A DNA stretch of 38,347 nucleotides from Candidatus Giovannonibacteria bacterium RIFCSPLOWO2_12_FULL_44_15 (lineage in GTDB: Bacteria > Patescibacteriota > Minisyncoccia > JACPKW01 > UBA11713): positions 1-38,347 of the forward strand of contig MFIQ01000013.1 of the NCBI GenBank assembly GCA_001778905.1. The letters are read 5' to 3'. A model generated the notes under the pieces. That model did not search any database. It was not told the origin of the DNA and saw only the letters and a program-made list of their open reading frames with translations. The position numbers and the translations under genes are program-made. Shown here in pieces: positions 29,313-37,064 of the stretch (its first letter is position 1; the number at the start of each line of letters is the position of its first letter).

Positions 29313-30113
29313 TCAAGCGGTTTCTTCACCAAGAATCCTCGAAACGACTTGCTCTGACAGGCTCAGCGCCTTGGCATTAAGATCAAAAATTTTTTTCTCC
29401 TCAAACTCCACTCGTAAATCCGCTGGGGCATGGAAACCGAAGATGGCAAATTTTTCAGCTAGCCTTTGGCAATAAAACGCCTTCAGCGTCGTTTCTCTTT
29501 CGGAATAATGGTTCGAACAAAGCAGAAATTTCTTTCCGAGGGAAATTCCGTTCTTCCGATCAAGATCTACTATAATATTGAACAACTTGGAGATGCCTCG
29601 AGTTTTGAACTCCGCGTCTTCTTTCAGGATTTCCCGGGAGTCGCTCAGCCCAACTCTGGAGCGAGAATACCTCTTTTCTCCTTCCTCTGGCCGCTCAAGA
29701 AATTCTTTTTTCATCATCGCAGAAAACTCGGATAGATAGTGGGCTAAAAATTCCTCAAGCTTTTTTTGGCCATAGCGCGCAAGCGGACTAAGAAGATGAA
29801 GATCGCGCGGAGATTCCCAGAATAACTTGTTGTCCGCATTGAATTGATTCACGGGCGGGCGCTCAGCGGACCGGTCGAAGCAAAGTCTGCAAAAGAGCCG
29901 CCAGGAAATAAAATTAGACCCGGAAATTGGGCCGATTTCTTTAACGGCGAAAGTTTTTTTCATACGTTCGCAGGCTATGCGGTAATCGTCGGGAGGCAGA
30001 AAACAATGCAACACGCGATTCAGATCTTCTTCCGGCCAAATGTCGCCATAGTCCACTATTTGTGGCCGCAATCCTTCTAGTTGCTGCAGGTGTTTAGTTG
30101 TTAAATAGCTCAT
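29313..30113 (-). CDS. Hypothetical protein
   Basis: 266 residues, no signal peptide or membrane segment and no family I recognise. Several Cys and His residues are present (CFLPPDDYRIAC, RLFCRLCFD, LLCSNHYSERE, FYCQRL), but not in an obvious metal-binding arrangement. FEEKKIFDLNAKALSLSEQ near the end looks helical. It has a clear Shine-Dalgarno (AGGAGAG, 5 nt before the ATG) and its own strong terminator, so it is a stand-alone gene divergent from the MBL gene. Confidence 0.65.
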   Translation of the reverse strand: MSYLTTKHLQQLEGLRPQIVDYGDIWPEEDLNRVLHCFLPPDDYRIACERMKKTFAVKEIGPISGSNFISWRLFCRLCFDRSAERPPVNQFNADNKLFWESPRDLHLLSPLARYGQKKLEEFLAHYLSEFSAMMKKEFLERPEEGEKRYSRSRVGLSDSREILKEDAEFKTRGISKLFNIIVDLDRKNGISLGKKFLLCSNHYSERETTLKAFYCQRLAEKFAIFGFHAPADLRVEFEEKKIFDLNAKALSLSEQVVSRILGEETA

Positions 30114-30186
30114 AAGTTCTCTCCTTTTTCTTTAAAAGCTTTAAAAGAATTGTATGAAAATACTCGATTTTTTGCAAGAAATACGC

Positions 30187-30192
30187 TATAAT
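30187..30192 (+). promoter_or_regulatory. -10 element of the MBL-fold gene
   Basis: Perfect TATAAT, 6 nt before the ATG at 30199. No clear -35. This supports 30199 over the upstream in-frame ATG at 30154. Confidence 0.55.
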
Positions 30193-30198
30193 GTTCCA

Positions 30199-30849
30199 AT
30201 GGTTATTACTTATTACGGGCTTTCGTGTTTTAAGGTTGAATCGGGAAAATTGGCGATAGCATTCGACCCGCCTTCCAAAGATTCGGACTTAAAACCCCCG
30301 AGATTCGCGGCGGATGTCGTCCTTTCAAGCCACGACCACCCGCGCCATTCCGGGCTTCGCGAACTCTCCGGCGAGCCTTTTTTAATATCGGGTCCTGGGG
30401 AATACGAAGCGAAGGGGCTCATGATAACGGGGAGGCCTTCGTTTCACGACAAAAGCAAGGGCGAGAAAAAAGGGTTAAATACAATATATGCGGTTCAGAT
30501 GGAAAACATGCGCCTCTGCCACCTTGGCGATCTCGGAACTTCCGATCTTGACGCCGAAACTATCGAAGCGATCGGCGAGGTAGATATTTTATTCATCCCG
30601 ACCGGAGGGGACGACGTTTTGGATCCCGAAAGCGCGGCCAAGATCGTAAACCTGCTTGAACCGAAAATTGTCATTCCTATGCATTACGCCATCCTAAAAA
30701 CCTCGATTAAAGGTGAGAAAGTGGATGAATTTTTAAGCGAGATGGGAGAGAAAGGAGTTAAAAGCGAGGAGAAATTTACGATAAAGAAAAAAGAGCTCCC
30801 GGAGGAAGGGACAAAAATAGTCGTGCTCGAGCCCGCAATCAGCTTGTGA
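30199..30849 (+). CDS. Metallo-beta-lactamase-fold hydrolase
   Basis: 216 residues, like UPF0173/UlaG-type MBL proteins. The N-terminus MVITYYGLSCFKVES is the usual start. SSHDHPRHSGL carries the metal-binding HxHxxxH-like motif (here H-D-H-P-R-H), FHDKSKG and LCHLGDLG follow with further His/Asp ligands, and PMHYAILKT ends the site. Substrate unknown. A 70-residue membrane protein follows after 1 nt, then gyrA. Confidence 0.85.
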   Translation: MVITYYGLSCFKVESGKLAIAFDPPSKDSDLKPPRFAADVVLSSHDHPRHSGLRELSGEPFLISGPGEYEAKGLMITGRPSFHDKSKGEKKGLNTIYAVQMENMRLCHLGDLGTSDLDAETIEAIGEVDILFIPTGGDDVLDPESAAKIVNLLEPKIVIPMHYAILKTSIKGEKVDEFLSEMGEKGVKSEEKFTIKKKELPEEGTKIVVLEPAISL

Positions 30850-30850
30850 T

Positions 30851-31063
30851 ATGGGAATTTTTGAAAAACTTGAACAGATTAGAGAGAAGCCTCGCGAGGT
30901 GCGAAAAAAACTTTTGATTATGTGGATGACTATCTCTATGACAGTTGTAATAATATTATGGATAGGAATACTTAAATTCGGGAGAAGCGAAGATAATAAT
31001 TCGGCGAGCGGCCCCTCCCCGCTTGAAGTGCTTAAAAATGGTTTTAATAATCTGACAAATTAA
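30851..31063 (+). CDS. Small single-pass membrane protein
   Basis: 70 residues: basic N-terminus (EKLEQIREKPREVRKKLL), one membrane helix (about 23-43, IMWMTISMTVVIILWIGILK) and a short hydrophilic tail. It begins 1 nt after the MBL stop and ends 1 nt before gyrA, so it belongs to that operon. No function known. Confidence 0.65.
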   Translation: MGIFEKLEQIREKPREVRKKLLIMWMTISMTVVIILWIGILKFGRSEDNNSASGPSPLEVLKNGFNNLTN

Positions 31064-31064
31064 A

Positions 31065-33503
31065 ATGGCGGAAGAAAATAAAAATATACACAAGCGCGAC
31101 ATAATTCCCGAGATGAGGGAATCTTATTTGGATTACGCGATGTCAGTTATTGTTGCCCGCGCACTCCCCGATGTCCGGGATGGACTAAAGCCGGTACACC
31201 GGCGAATACTCCATACAATGAATGAGATGGGGCTCCGCCATAATGCAAAATACAGAAAATCGGCGGCCGTCGTCGGAGATACTCTGGGGAAATATCACCC
31301 GCATGGGGATATGGCCGTTTACGATTCAATCGTCCGCATGGCCCAGGATTTCTCCATGCGTTATACACTCGTAGACGGACAAGGAAACTTTGGCTCGATA
31401 GATGGTGACAACGCCGCGGCTCCTAGATACACAGAGATCAGAATGACTCAAATTGCGGAAGAACTCTTGGGTGATATAGAAAAAGAAACGGTAGAATTCC
31501 GCGACAACTACGATGGGACGCGCCAAGAACCTGTCGTCCTTCCAGCAGCCCTTCCTAATCTTCTATTGAATGGGACCTTGGGAATTGCCGTCGGCATGGC
31601 GACGAATATCCCCCCGCATAATTTAGGGGAGGCTATAGACGCAATTTCGCACTTAATCGCGCACCCCAAAGTGACCACCGAGGACCTTATGGAATTCATA
31701 AAGGGTCCTGACTTCCCGACTGGCGGGCTAATTTTTTCGAAGAAAGATTTATTACAGGCCTATGCGACCGGGCGCGGATCGGTCCTGACTCGGGGCGAGG
31801 CGGAGATCGTCGAGAAATCAAAAGGAAATTTCCAAATAATAATCTCATCCATTCCCTACCAGGTTAATAAAGCCGAGCTTATCATAAAGATGGCGGATTT
31901 GGTGCGCGAAAAAAGGATTGAGGGAATCCGCGACATCCGGGACGAATCAGACAAGGAAGGACTGACCATCGCGATTGACTTGAAACACGACGCCGTTCCG
32001 GAAAAAATCCTCAACGGACTTTACAAATTTACGGACCTCGAGCGCGCGTTCCATTTCAATATGATCGCTCTCGTTGACGGCATCCAGCCGCAAGTTCTTT
32101 CGCTAAAAAGCATTCTTGAGAACTTCGTCTCCTGGAGGAAGATTGTCGTGGAAAGACGGGCAAAATTTGATTTAAAAAAAGCTGAGGAGCGGGCTCATAT
32201 ACTGGAAGGCCTCAAAAAAGCGCTCGATCATATTGACGCCGTAATCAAGACCATAAGGGCATCGGAATCCAAGGAGGATGCACATAAGAATTTGGTGAAG
32301 AAATTCGATCTTTCGGTGAAACAAGCCGATGCGATTTTGGAGATGCGCCTTCAGACTTTAGCCGGTCTCGAGCGACAAAGAATCGACAATGAACTCAGGG
32401 AAAAGCAAAAACTAATCCGCGAGCTAAAATCCCTACTCAAAGATCCAGACAAAATTGCGCAAACCGTCAAAGACGAACTCCAGGAACTGAAGAAAAAATA
32501 CGCGGATCCGAGAAAAAGCAAAATAATATCTTCTGAAGTCAAATCGTTTTCAATGGAAGATTTAATCCCCGAAAAAGAAACGATTGTTGTCTTAACGCAG
32601 GACGGCTATATCAAGCGTGTAAATCCGGAAGAATACCGCTCCCAGAAGCGCGGAGGCAAAGGAATCATCGGACACGAAACCAAAGAAGAAGATATCGTTA
32701 CAAACTTTTTCTCGGGAAACACACACGATGACCTTCTTTTCTTTACTTCGAAAGGAAAAGTTTTCCAGACAAAGATGTATGAAATCCCAGAAGGAAAGCG
32801 CGTATCTAAAGGAAAAGCAATCCAAAACTTCCTGCCAATAACGCAAGACGAGAAAATAACTTCCATCCTTCCGGTTACCAAAACCAAGAAGGGCGAAGTT
32901 TTATCCTTAGTCATGATCACAAGAGGAGGTATAATAAAGAAAGTAGATTCAAAACATTTTGAGGACGTCCGGAGATCCGGGATAATCGCGATAAAGCTCC
33001 AGAAAGACGATCTTTTGTTCTGGGTCCGCTTGGCGGAGAAAGGAGACCATATAATTTTGACAACCAAAAAAGGGCAGGCTATCCGCTTCAAGGAAACAGA
33101 TGCCAGGCAAATGGGGCGCGGAGCGCAGGGAGTCCGCGCGATGCGTCTAAAAAAAGGAGATGAGCTGGTGGGAGCGGACATCATCTCGGCTAAAGAAAAA
33201 GACACGCTCATCCTTGTTGTCTCCGAAAACGGGTTCGGCAAGAAAACCAAAGTAAGCGAATACAGGCTCCAAAAAAGAGGGGGGTCGGGCATAAAAACAT
33301 CCAAAGTGACTCCCAAAACCGGCAATCTTGTTTCCGCGAAAGTTCTCTCCCCCGACCTCGAAGAAGTAATCGCGATTTCTAAAAAAGGCCAGGTCATAAG
33401 GACCTCCCTTAAAGAAATCTCCCAGCTCGGCCGAGCTACTCAAGGAGTCCGCATAATGAGACTGGATTCCAAAGACCAACTCGCATCCATAACCTGCTTA
33501 TAA
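31065..33503 (+). CDS. gyrA: DNA gyrase subunit A
   Basis: 812 residues, type IIA topoisomerase subunit that cuts and rejoins DNA. The catalytic Tyr is Y122 in APRYTEIRM. The C-terminal beta-pinwheel has the GyrA box QKRGGKG, which separates GyrA from ParC. The quinolone pocket reads HPHGDMAVYDS, with Met at the position of E. coli Ser83 and Asp conserved at 87. Three further pinwheel repeats are visible (GRGAQGVRAM, KRGGSGIKTS, GRATQGVRIM). The start is 1 nt after the small membrane gene. Confidence 0.97.
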   Translation: MAEENKNIHKRDIIPEMRESYLDYAMSVIVARALPDVRDGLKPVHRRILHTMNEMGLRHNAKYRKSAAVVGDTLGKYHPHGDMAVYDSIVRMAQDFSMRYTLVDGQGNFGSIDGDNAAAPRYTEIRMTQIAEELLGDIEKETVEFRDNYDGTRQEPVVLPAALPNLLLNGTLGIAVGMATNIPPHNLGEAIDAISHLIAHPKVTTEDLMEFIKGPDFPTGGLIFSKKDLLQAYATGRGSVLTRGEAEIVEKSKGNFQIIISSIPYQVNKAELIIKMADLVREKRIEGIRDIRDESDKEGLTIAIDLKHDAVPEKILNGLYKFTDLERAFHFNMIALVDGIQPQVLSLKSILENFVSWRKIVVERRAKFDLKKAEERAHILEGLKKALDHIDAVIKTIRASESKEDAHKNLVKKFDLSVKQADAILEMRLQTLAGLERQRIDNELREKQKLIRELKSLLKDPDKIAQTVKDELQELKKKYADPRKSKIISSEVKSFSMEDLIPEKETIVVLTQDGYIKRVNPEEYRSQKRGGKGIIGHETKEEDIVTNFFSGNTHDDLLFFTSKGKVFQTKMYEIPEGKRVSKGKAIQNFLPITQDEKITSILPVTKTKKGEVLSLVMITRGGIIKKVDSKHFEDVRRSGIIAIKLQKDDLLFWVRLAEKGDHIILTTKKGQAIRFKETDARQMGRGAQGVRAMRLKKGDELVGADIISAKEKDTLILVVSENGFGKKTKVSEYRLQKRGGSGIKTSKVTPKTGNLVSAKVLSPDLEEVIAISKKGQVIRTSLKEISQLGRATQGVRIMRLDSKDQLASITCL

Positions 33504-33517
33504 AAAATTTAAGACAA

Positions 33518-34048
33518 ATGTTCGTAAAGCCAGAAGCAATCGCAAAAATTTTGGACATCCTCCCAGGAATGAAGGTCGCAGACTTCGGTGCCGGTGCCGG
33601 CTTCTACACTATTCCAATTGCAAAAAAAGTTGGGGCCGCGGGCAAAGTGTATTCCCTGGACATAAGGAAGGAGGCTCTAGAACTTATTCGATCCAAGTCA
33701 CGGGAGATGAGATTATTGAATGTAGAAACTCTCCTAACGGACATTGAGGCGAACGAAGGGTCGCACCTGAAAGACGGGTCGGTAGATATGGTTATAATTT
33801 CAAATATTTTATTCCAGGTTGAAGGCAAGAAAAAAATCGCCGAGGAGGCGTTTCGGATATTGAAACCTTCGGGCAGGGTTGCGGTTGTTGAATGGGATGA
33901 GGAAAAAAAAGTTTTCGGGCCGCCCCTATCGCACCGCGTAAACAGGCAAGCGGCAGAAGATTTTTTTCTCAAGTCAGGCTTCGTATTTGAAAAAGAATTT
34001 AATGCTGGCGAAAGCCATTACGGCATAATTTTTAAAAGAACTAAATAA
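33518..34048 (+). CDS. SAM-dependent methyltransferase
   Basis: 176 residues, class I methyltransferase fold: motif I VADFGAGAGFYTIPIAKKVG, motif II region VYSLDIRKEALELI with the SAM-ribose Asp, the VDMVIISNILFQVE strand, and RILKPSGRVAVVEWD near motif III. The substrate is not evident. It follows gyrA by 14 nt and precedes the solute-binding protein gene by 5 nt. Confidence 0.87.
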   Translation: MFVKPEAIAKILDILPGMKVADFGAGAGFYTIPIAKKVGAAGKVYSLDIRKEALELIRSKSREMRLLNVETLLTDIEANEGSHLKDGSVDMVIISNILFQVEGKKKIAEEAFRILKPSGRVAVVEWDEEKKVFGPPLSHRVNRQAAEDFFLKSGFVFEKEFNAGESHYGIIFKRTK

Positions 34049-34053
34049 AAGAT

Positions 34054-35325
34054 ATGAAAATCGGAAAAGTTCAAATTATCATAACCGCATTAGCCATAGC
34101 GGCGGGGATTTTCGCGGTTTTGGTTTTTGCGGGCGTAATCCCGGGATTAAACAATTCCAGTTCAAAAAATAAAATATCGCTTACGATGTGGGGAACGATA
34201 AGCGGGAAAGCGATGCAACCTACATTGCTGGACTTAAAGGGCTCCGCATACAATATAGAAATTTCATATACGGAGAAAAATCCGGCAACTTTTGAAAGCG
34301 AATTCGTCGACGCCCTGGCGAGACAATCTGGTCCGGACATTGTAATCTTCCCATCAGAGATGATCCTTCCGGAACAAAACAAGCTCAAGGCGATACCGTT
34401 TGAAACCGTGGGAGAACGCCTATTCAGGGATACATTCGCTGACGGCACGGAATTACTGTTAACTGAAAAAGGAGTTTTGGGCCTCCCAATATTGATTGAT
34501 CCTATGGTTCTCTTTTGGAATAAGGATATTTTCAGGAACAAATCAATCGCCGATTCGCCAAAAACTTGGAATGAATTTTTGACCACATCTCAAACTCTCA
34601 CCGAATTAGGTAGCGACGGAAATATTTCCCGCGCGGGTTCGGCACTGGGAATCGAAACAAATGTTAATCATTTCAAGGAAATAATCTCTATTTTAATATT
34701 ACAAACCGGCTCGCCAATTATCGATTCAAAGACATTCAGGTTTGATTCCGGCGGGATGCGTGACGCTTTGAGGTTTTTTATAGAGTTTTCGGATCCACAA
34801 AAATTTTCCTATTCCTGGGCTAAATCTATGCCGAAATCCCAAGACGCCTTCTTAAAGGAGTCCCTCGCTATGTATTTCGCTTTTGGCTCGGAATATCCGT
34901 CGATCAAGGAGAAAAATCCCCATCTTAATTTCGACATATCGGAGGTTCCTCAAATTTTAAACGGGAAACTTTCATTGACTTACGGAAAATTCTATTCTCT
35001 GGGAATTGTTAATCAGACAAAAAATTACGCTGGCGCACTCCGGGCAATCCAAGCCATCGCTTCGAAAGAAGAAGTGCGTAAAATATCCGAGCTCTCCTTC
35101 ATGGCTCCGGCTCGTCGAGATTTATTGAGAGAAGGGACGAAAAGTGCCCCTCTACAGACAAATTTCACTCAAGCCATAAAGTTTAGAAGCTGGCTTGATA
35201 TAAATTATGAAAAAACTAATGAAATTTTTGCGAATATGGTAAAATCGGTATATACAAGAGTTAAAACAGAGGACCAAGCAACCAGAGATGCGAAAGATCA
35301 ACTTGACGTCTTATACAGCCGGTAG
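34054..35325 (+). CDS. ABC-type extracellular solute-binding protein
   Basis: 423 residues with an N-terminal membrane helix (about 6-28, VQIIITALAIAAGIFAVLVF) and no lipobox Cys, so a membrane-anchored protein. The rest is like SBP_bac_1 proteins that bind sugars: SLTMWGTISGK, the DIVIFPSEMIL strand, and PILIDPMVLFWNKDIF with the usual tryptophan. No transporter permease or ATPase is next to it, so whether it feeds a transporter is open. It overlaps the first pilin-like gene by 38 bases. Confidence 0.82.
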   Translation: MKIGKVQIIITALAIAAGIFAVLVFAGVIPGLNNSSSKNKISLTMWGTISGKAMQPTLLDLKGSAYNIEISYTEKNPATFESEFVDALARQSGPDIVIFPSEMILPEQNKLKAIPFETVGERLFRDTFADGTELLLTEKGVLGLPILIDPMVLFWNKDIFRNKSIADSPKTWNEFLTTSQTLTELGSDGNISRAGSALGIETNVNHFKEIISILILQTGSPIIDSKTFRFDSGGMRDALRFFIEFSDPQKFSYSWAKSMPKSQDAFLKESLAMYFAFGSEYPSIKEKNPHLNFDISEVPQILNGKLSLTYGKFYSLGIVNQTKNYAGALRAIQAIASKEEVRKISELSFMAPARRDLLREGTKSAPLQTNFTQAIKFRSWLDINYEKTNEIFANMVKSVYTRVKTEDQATRDAKDQLDVLYSR

Positions 35326-35761
35326 CCCGATTATTTGGGGGATAATTTTTCTTACGCTTTTTTACGTTTTCTCTCCTTTGCCCGCGTCGGCCGCAATTGG
35401 GTTTAATGGTCCCCTTGTTCCTTGCGGCGGCACAAAACCTCCAGCAGACCACCCATGCCAAGTCTGCGACCTTTATACTCTCGCGCGTAATATAATAGAT
35501 CTCCTTCTCTGGGGAATCGCGACTCCCCTTTTGATAGTAGCTCTCTTGGCCGCTGGATTTTTCTGGCTGACTGCCGGAGGCTCAGAGGAAAAAATTTCAA
35601 AAGGAAGGAGTATCCTTTTCTCCGCAGTTGTTGGATTTATTATCGCTTTTGGAGCTTGGGTAATAATAAACACGATTTTGAGCACGCTTGCCTTTAAAAA
35701 CCCATTCGATGGAAGCGCCTGGAGTAATACTGGCTTTTGCAGCCAATCACCTATTAAGTAA
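35288..35761 (+). CDS. VirB2/TrbC-like pilin with signal peptide
   Basis: 157 residues. A signal-peptide-like N-terminus (IIFLTLFYVFSPLPASAA) with a probable cleavage after ASA, a short Cys-containing region (PCGGTKPPADHPCQVC) and two membrane helices around residues 70-130 with the pilin motif FFWLTAGGSEEKISKGRSIL. This is the layout of VirB2-type pilins of type IV secretion systems. It overlaps the end of the solute-binding gene by 38 bases. First of four related genes. Confidence 0.72.
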   Translation: MRKINLTSYTAGSPIIWGIIFLTLFYVFSPLPASAAIGFNGPLVPCGGTKPPADHPCQVCDLYTLARNIIDLLLWGIATPLLIVALLAAGFFWLTAGGSEEKISKGRSILFSAVVGFIIAFGAWVIINTILSTLAFKNPFDGSAWSNTGFCSQSPIK

Positions 35762-35844
35762 TCTTATGTGGATAAAATACCGGAAGTATTGTATTATAAT
35801 AGAAAGGTAGAAATTTATTATTTTATAAAGGTCGTTCGGATAAA

Positions 35845-35850
35845 TATATA
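35845..35850 (+). promoter_or_regulatory. Possible -10 of the pilin array
   Basis: TATATA lies 6 nt before the ATG at 35857. A TATAAT about 60 nt upstream is an alternative. Confidence 0.3.
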
Positions 35851-35856
35851 AAATAC

Positions 35857-36216
35857 ATGAAACAAATCAAAAAAGCGCTTCCTTATATTACTGTGTCGGC
35901 AATGCCATTTCTGGCATTTGCTCAGGGGACGGGGGGTGTAAATAACATTGTAACTAACTTATCCAACTTGGTTAATAGAATAGTCCCGATACTGCTGGTA
36001 ATCGGCACGATAGTTTTTCTTTGGGGAGTTATTATGTTCCTAACAGCCGGGGCGGATGAGGAGAAAAGAGCCAACGCCAGATCGCTTATGATCTACGGCT
36101 TGGTTGGACTATTTGTAATGGTCGCTGCTTGGGGAATTGTGGGCCTTCTTGTTGGGTTTACCGGAACCGGAAACGTCCCGATCCCAACTAATATTGGTGG
36201 AATTAATCCGATATAA
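35857..36216 (+). CDS. VirB2/TrbC-like pilin
   Basis: 119 residues. A short signal-like N-terminus (ALPYITVSAMPFLAFAQ), then two membrane helices with the shared core (TIVFLWGVIMFLTAGADEE and SLMIYGLVGLFVMVAAWGIV). The loop between them holds the charged EEKRANARS stretch conserved in all four genes. Pilins of this type form the conjugative or secretion filament. Follows the first pilin by 95 nt. Confidence 0.75.
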   Translation: MKQIKKALPYITVSAMPFLAFAQGTGGVNNIVTNLSNLVNRIVPILLVIGTIVFLWGVIMFLTAGADEEKRANARSLMIYGLVGLFVMVAAWGIVGLLVGFTGTGNVPIPTNIGGINPI

Positions 36217-36230
36217 ATCCTAATTCCGCG

Positions 36231-36491
36231 ATGGTTGCATACGCAAAGACTATAGACGAAGTTATTGCCGTCATTACGAATGAAGTACTGCAGCCAATCG
36301 TCCAGTTGCTGTTCGCGCTTGCCACTATTCTTTTCCTCTGGGGTGTCGTCGAATTCTTAATTAGCCGCGACAATGAAGAGGAAAGGGATAAGGGCAAGCG
36401 CCATATGCTATGGGGGGCAATCGGGCTTGTAATAATGTTTTCGGTCAACGGAATTTTATGGGTCTTAATACATTTCGCAGAAAATTTTTAA
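36231..36491 (+). CDS. VirB2/TrbC-like pilin, shorter paralogue
   Basis: 86 residues without a signal peptide. The same two-helix core is present (LATILFLWGVVEFLISRDNE, then LWGAIGLVIMFSVNGILWVL) with the charged EEERDKGKR loop. It may insert as a minor pilin. Spaced 14 nt from the previous gene. Confidence 0.7.
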   Translation: MVAYAKTIDEVIAVITNEVLQPIVQLLFALATILFLWGVVEFLISRDNEEERDKGKRHMLWGAIGLVIMFSVNGILWVLIHFAENF

Positions 36492-36495
36492 ATAT

Positions 36496-36819
36496 ATGAA
36501 TTTTAATTTAATTCCAGTAGCGCATGCGCAGACAATCGGCGGAATTGTCGACTCAATAATAGATCTTCTGAATGATTATATAATTCCGATTTTATTCGCA
36601 ATCGCGACAATAGTTTTTCTTTGGGGAGTTATTCTCTATATAACTGCTGGTGGCGATGAAGAAAAAAGGAAAGAAGGACGGAATTATATAATATTCGGCT
36701 TGATTGGTCTTTTTGTCATGGTGGCTATTTGGGGAATTATTAATGTACTCCTGGATTTCTTTGATTTCACAAATGTCAGTGCGCCAAGCCTCCCCAATCT
36801 TCCAGGACGCACGCCGTAG
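36496..36819 (+). CDS. VirB2/TrbC-like pilin
   Basis: 107 residues with a signal-like start (LIPVAHAQTIGGI, cleavage likely after AHA), then the two-helix core (TIVFLWGVILYITAGGDEE and YIIFGLIGLFVMVAIWGII). The central loop EEKRKEGRN matches the other paralogues. It follows the previous gene by 4 nt; a 30-residue membrane peptide follows. Confidence 0.75.
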   Translation: MNFNLIPVAHAQTIGGIVDSIIDLLNDYIIPILFAIATIVFLWGVILYITAGGDEEKRKEGRNYIIFGLIGLFVMVAIWGIINVLLDFFDFTNVSAPSLPNLPGRTP

Positions 36820-36828
36820 TATTAAAAA

Positions 36829-36921
36829 ATGCTTAAAAATTCGCTCAAATTTATATCGGGGTTTCTCGGCCTCATTGTCTTAGGTCTTGTAGTTTTGATT
36901 TTCTTGAATTATTTAAAGTAA
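36829..36921 (+). CDS. 30-residue membrane peptide
   Basis: Short open frame after the pilins: a basic N-terminus (MLKNSLKF) and one hydrophobic helix (SGFLGLIVLGLVVLIFLN) ending YLK. It starts 9 nt after the last pilin stop and has no Shine-Dalgarno. Its position and composition suggest a small membrane component of the pilin locus; whether it is expressed is unknown. Confidence 0.4.
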   Translation: MLKNSLKFISGFLGLIVLGLVVLIFLNYLK

Positions 36922-36923
36922 CC

Positions 36924-36977
36924 CTTCGACAAGCTCAGGACGGAGTGTTTACACTGAGCGAGCAAAGCGAGTTGAAG
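36924..36977. repeat. Palindromic intergenic repeat
   Basis: Outer arms CTTCGAC (36924-36930) and GTTGAAG (36971-36977), inner CTCAG (36934-36938) and CTGAG (36954-36958), and a central hairpin AGTGT-TT-ACACT. Resembles the widespread CTTCGACAAGCTCAG-type palindromic repeats of many bacteria. It lies between the membrane peptide and tRNA-Gly. Confidence 0.65.
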
Positions 36978-36979
36978 TG

Positions 36980-37050
36980 TGCGGCTAGCGAGAATCGAAC
37001 TCGCGTCTCGTCCTTGGCAAGGACGCATTCTACCACTAAACCATAGCCGC
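36980..37050 (-). tRNA. tRNA-Gly (GCC anticodon)
   Basis: 71 nt on the minus strand. Acceptor arms GCGGCTA/TAGCCGC pair perfectly; anticodon stem CGTCC/GGACG encloses TTGCCAA with anticodon GCC, decoding GGC/GGT. T-loop TTCGATT is present. No CCA is encoded (CAC follows the discriminator A), so it must be added by a nucleotidyltransferase. Confidence 0.95.
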
Positions 37051-37064
37051 AATATCCAATAATT

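Noticed and set aside
32606-33397. 263-codon minus-strand frame inside gyrA
   Set aside because: Antisense to the GyrA pinwheel; no family features.
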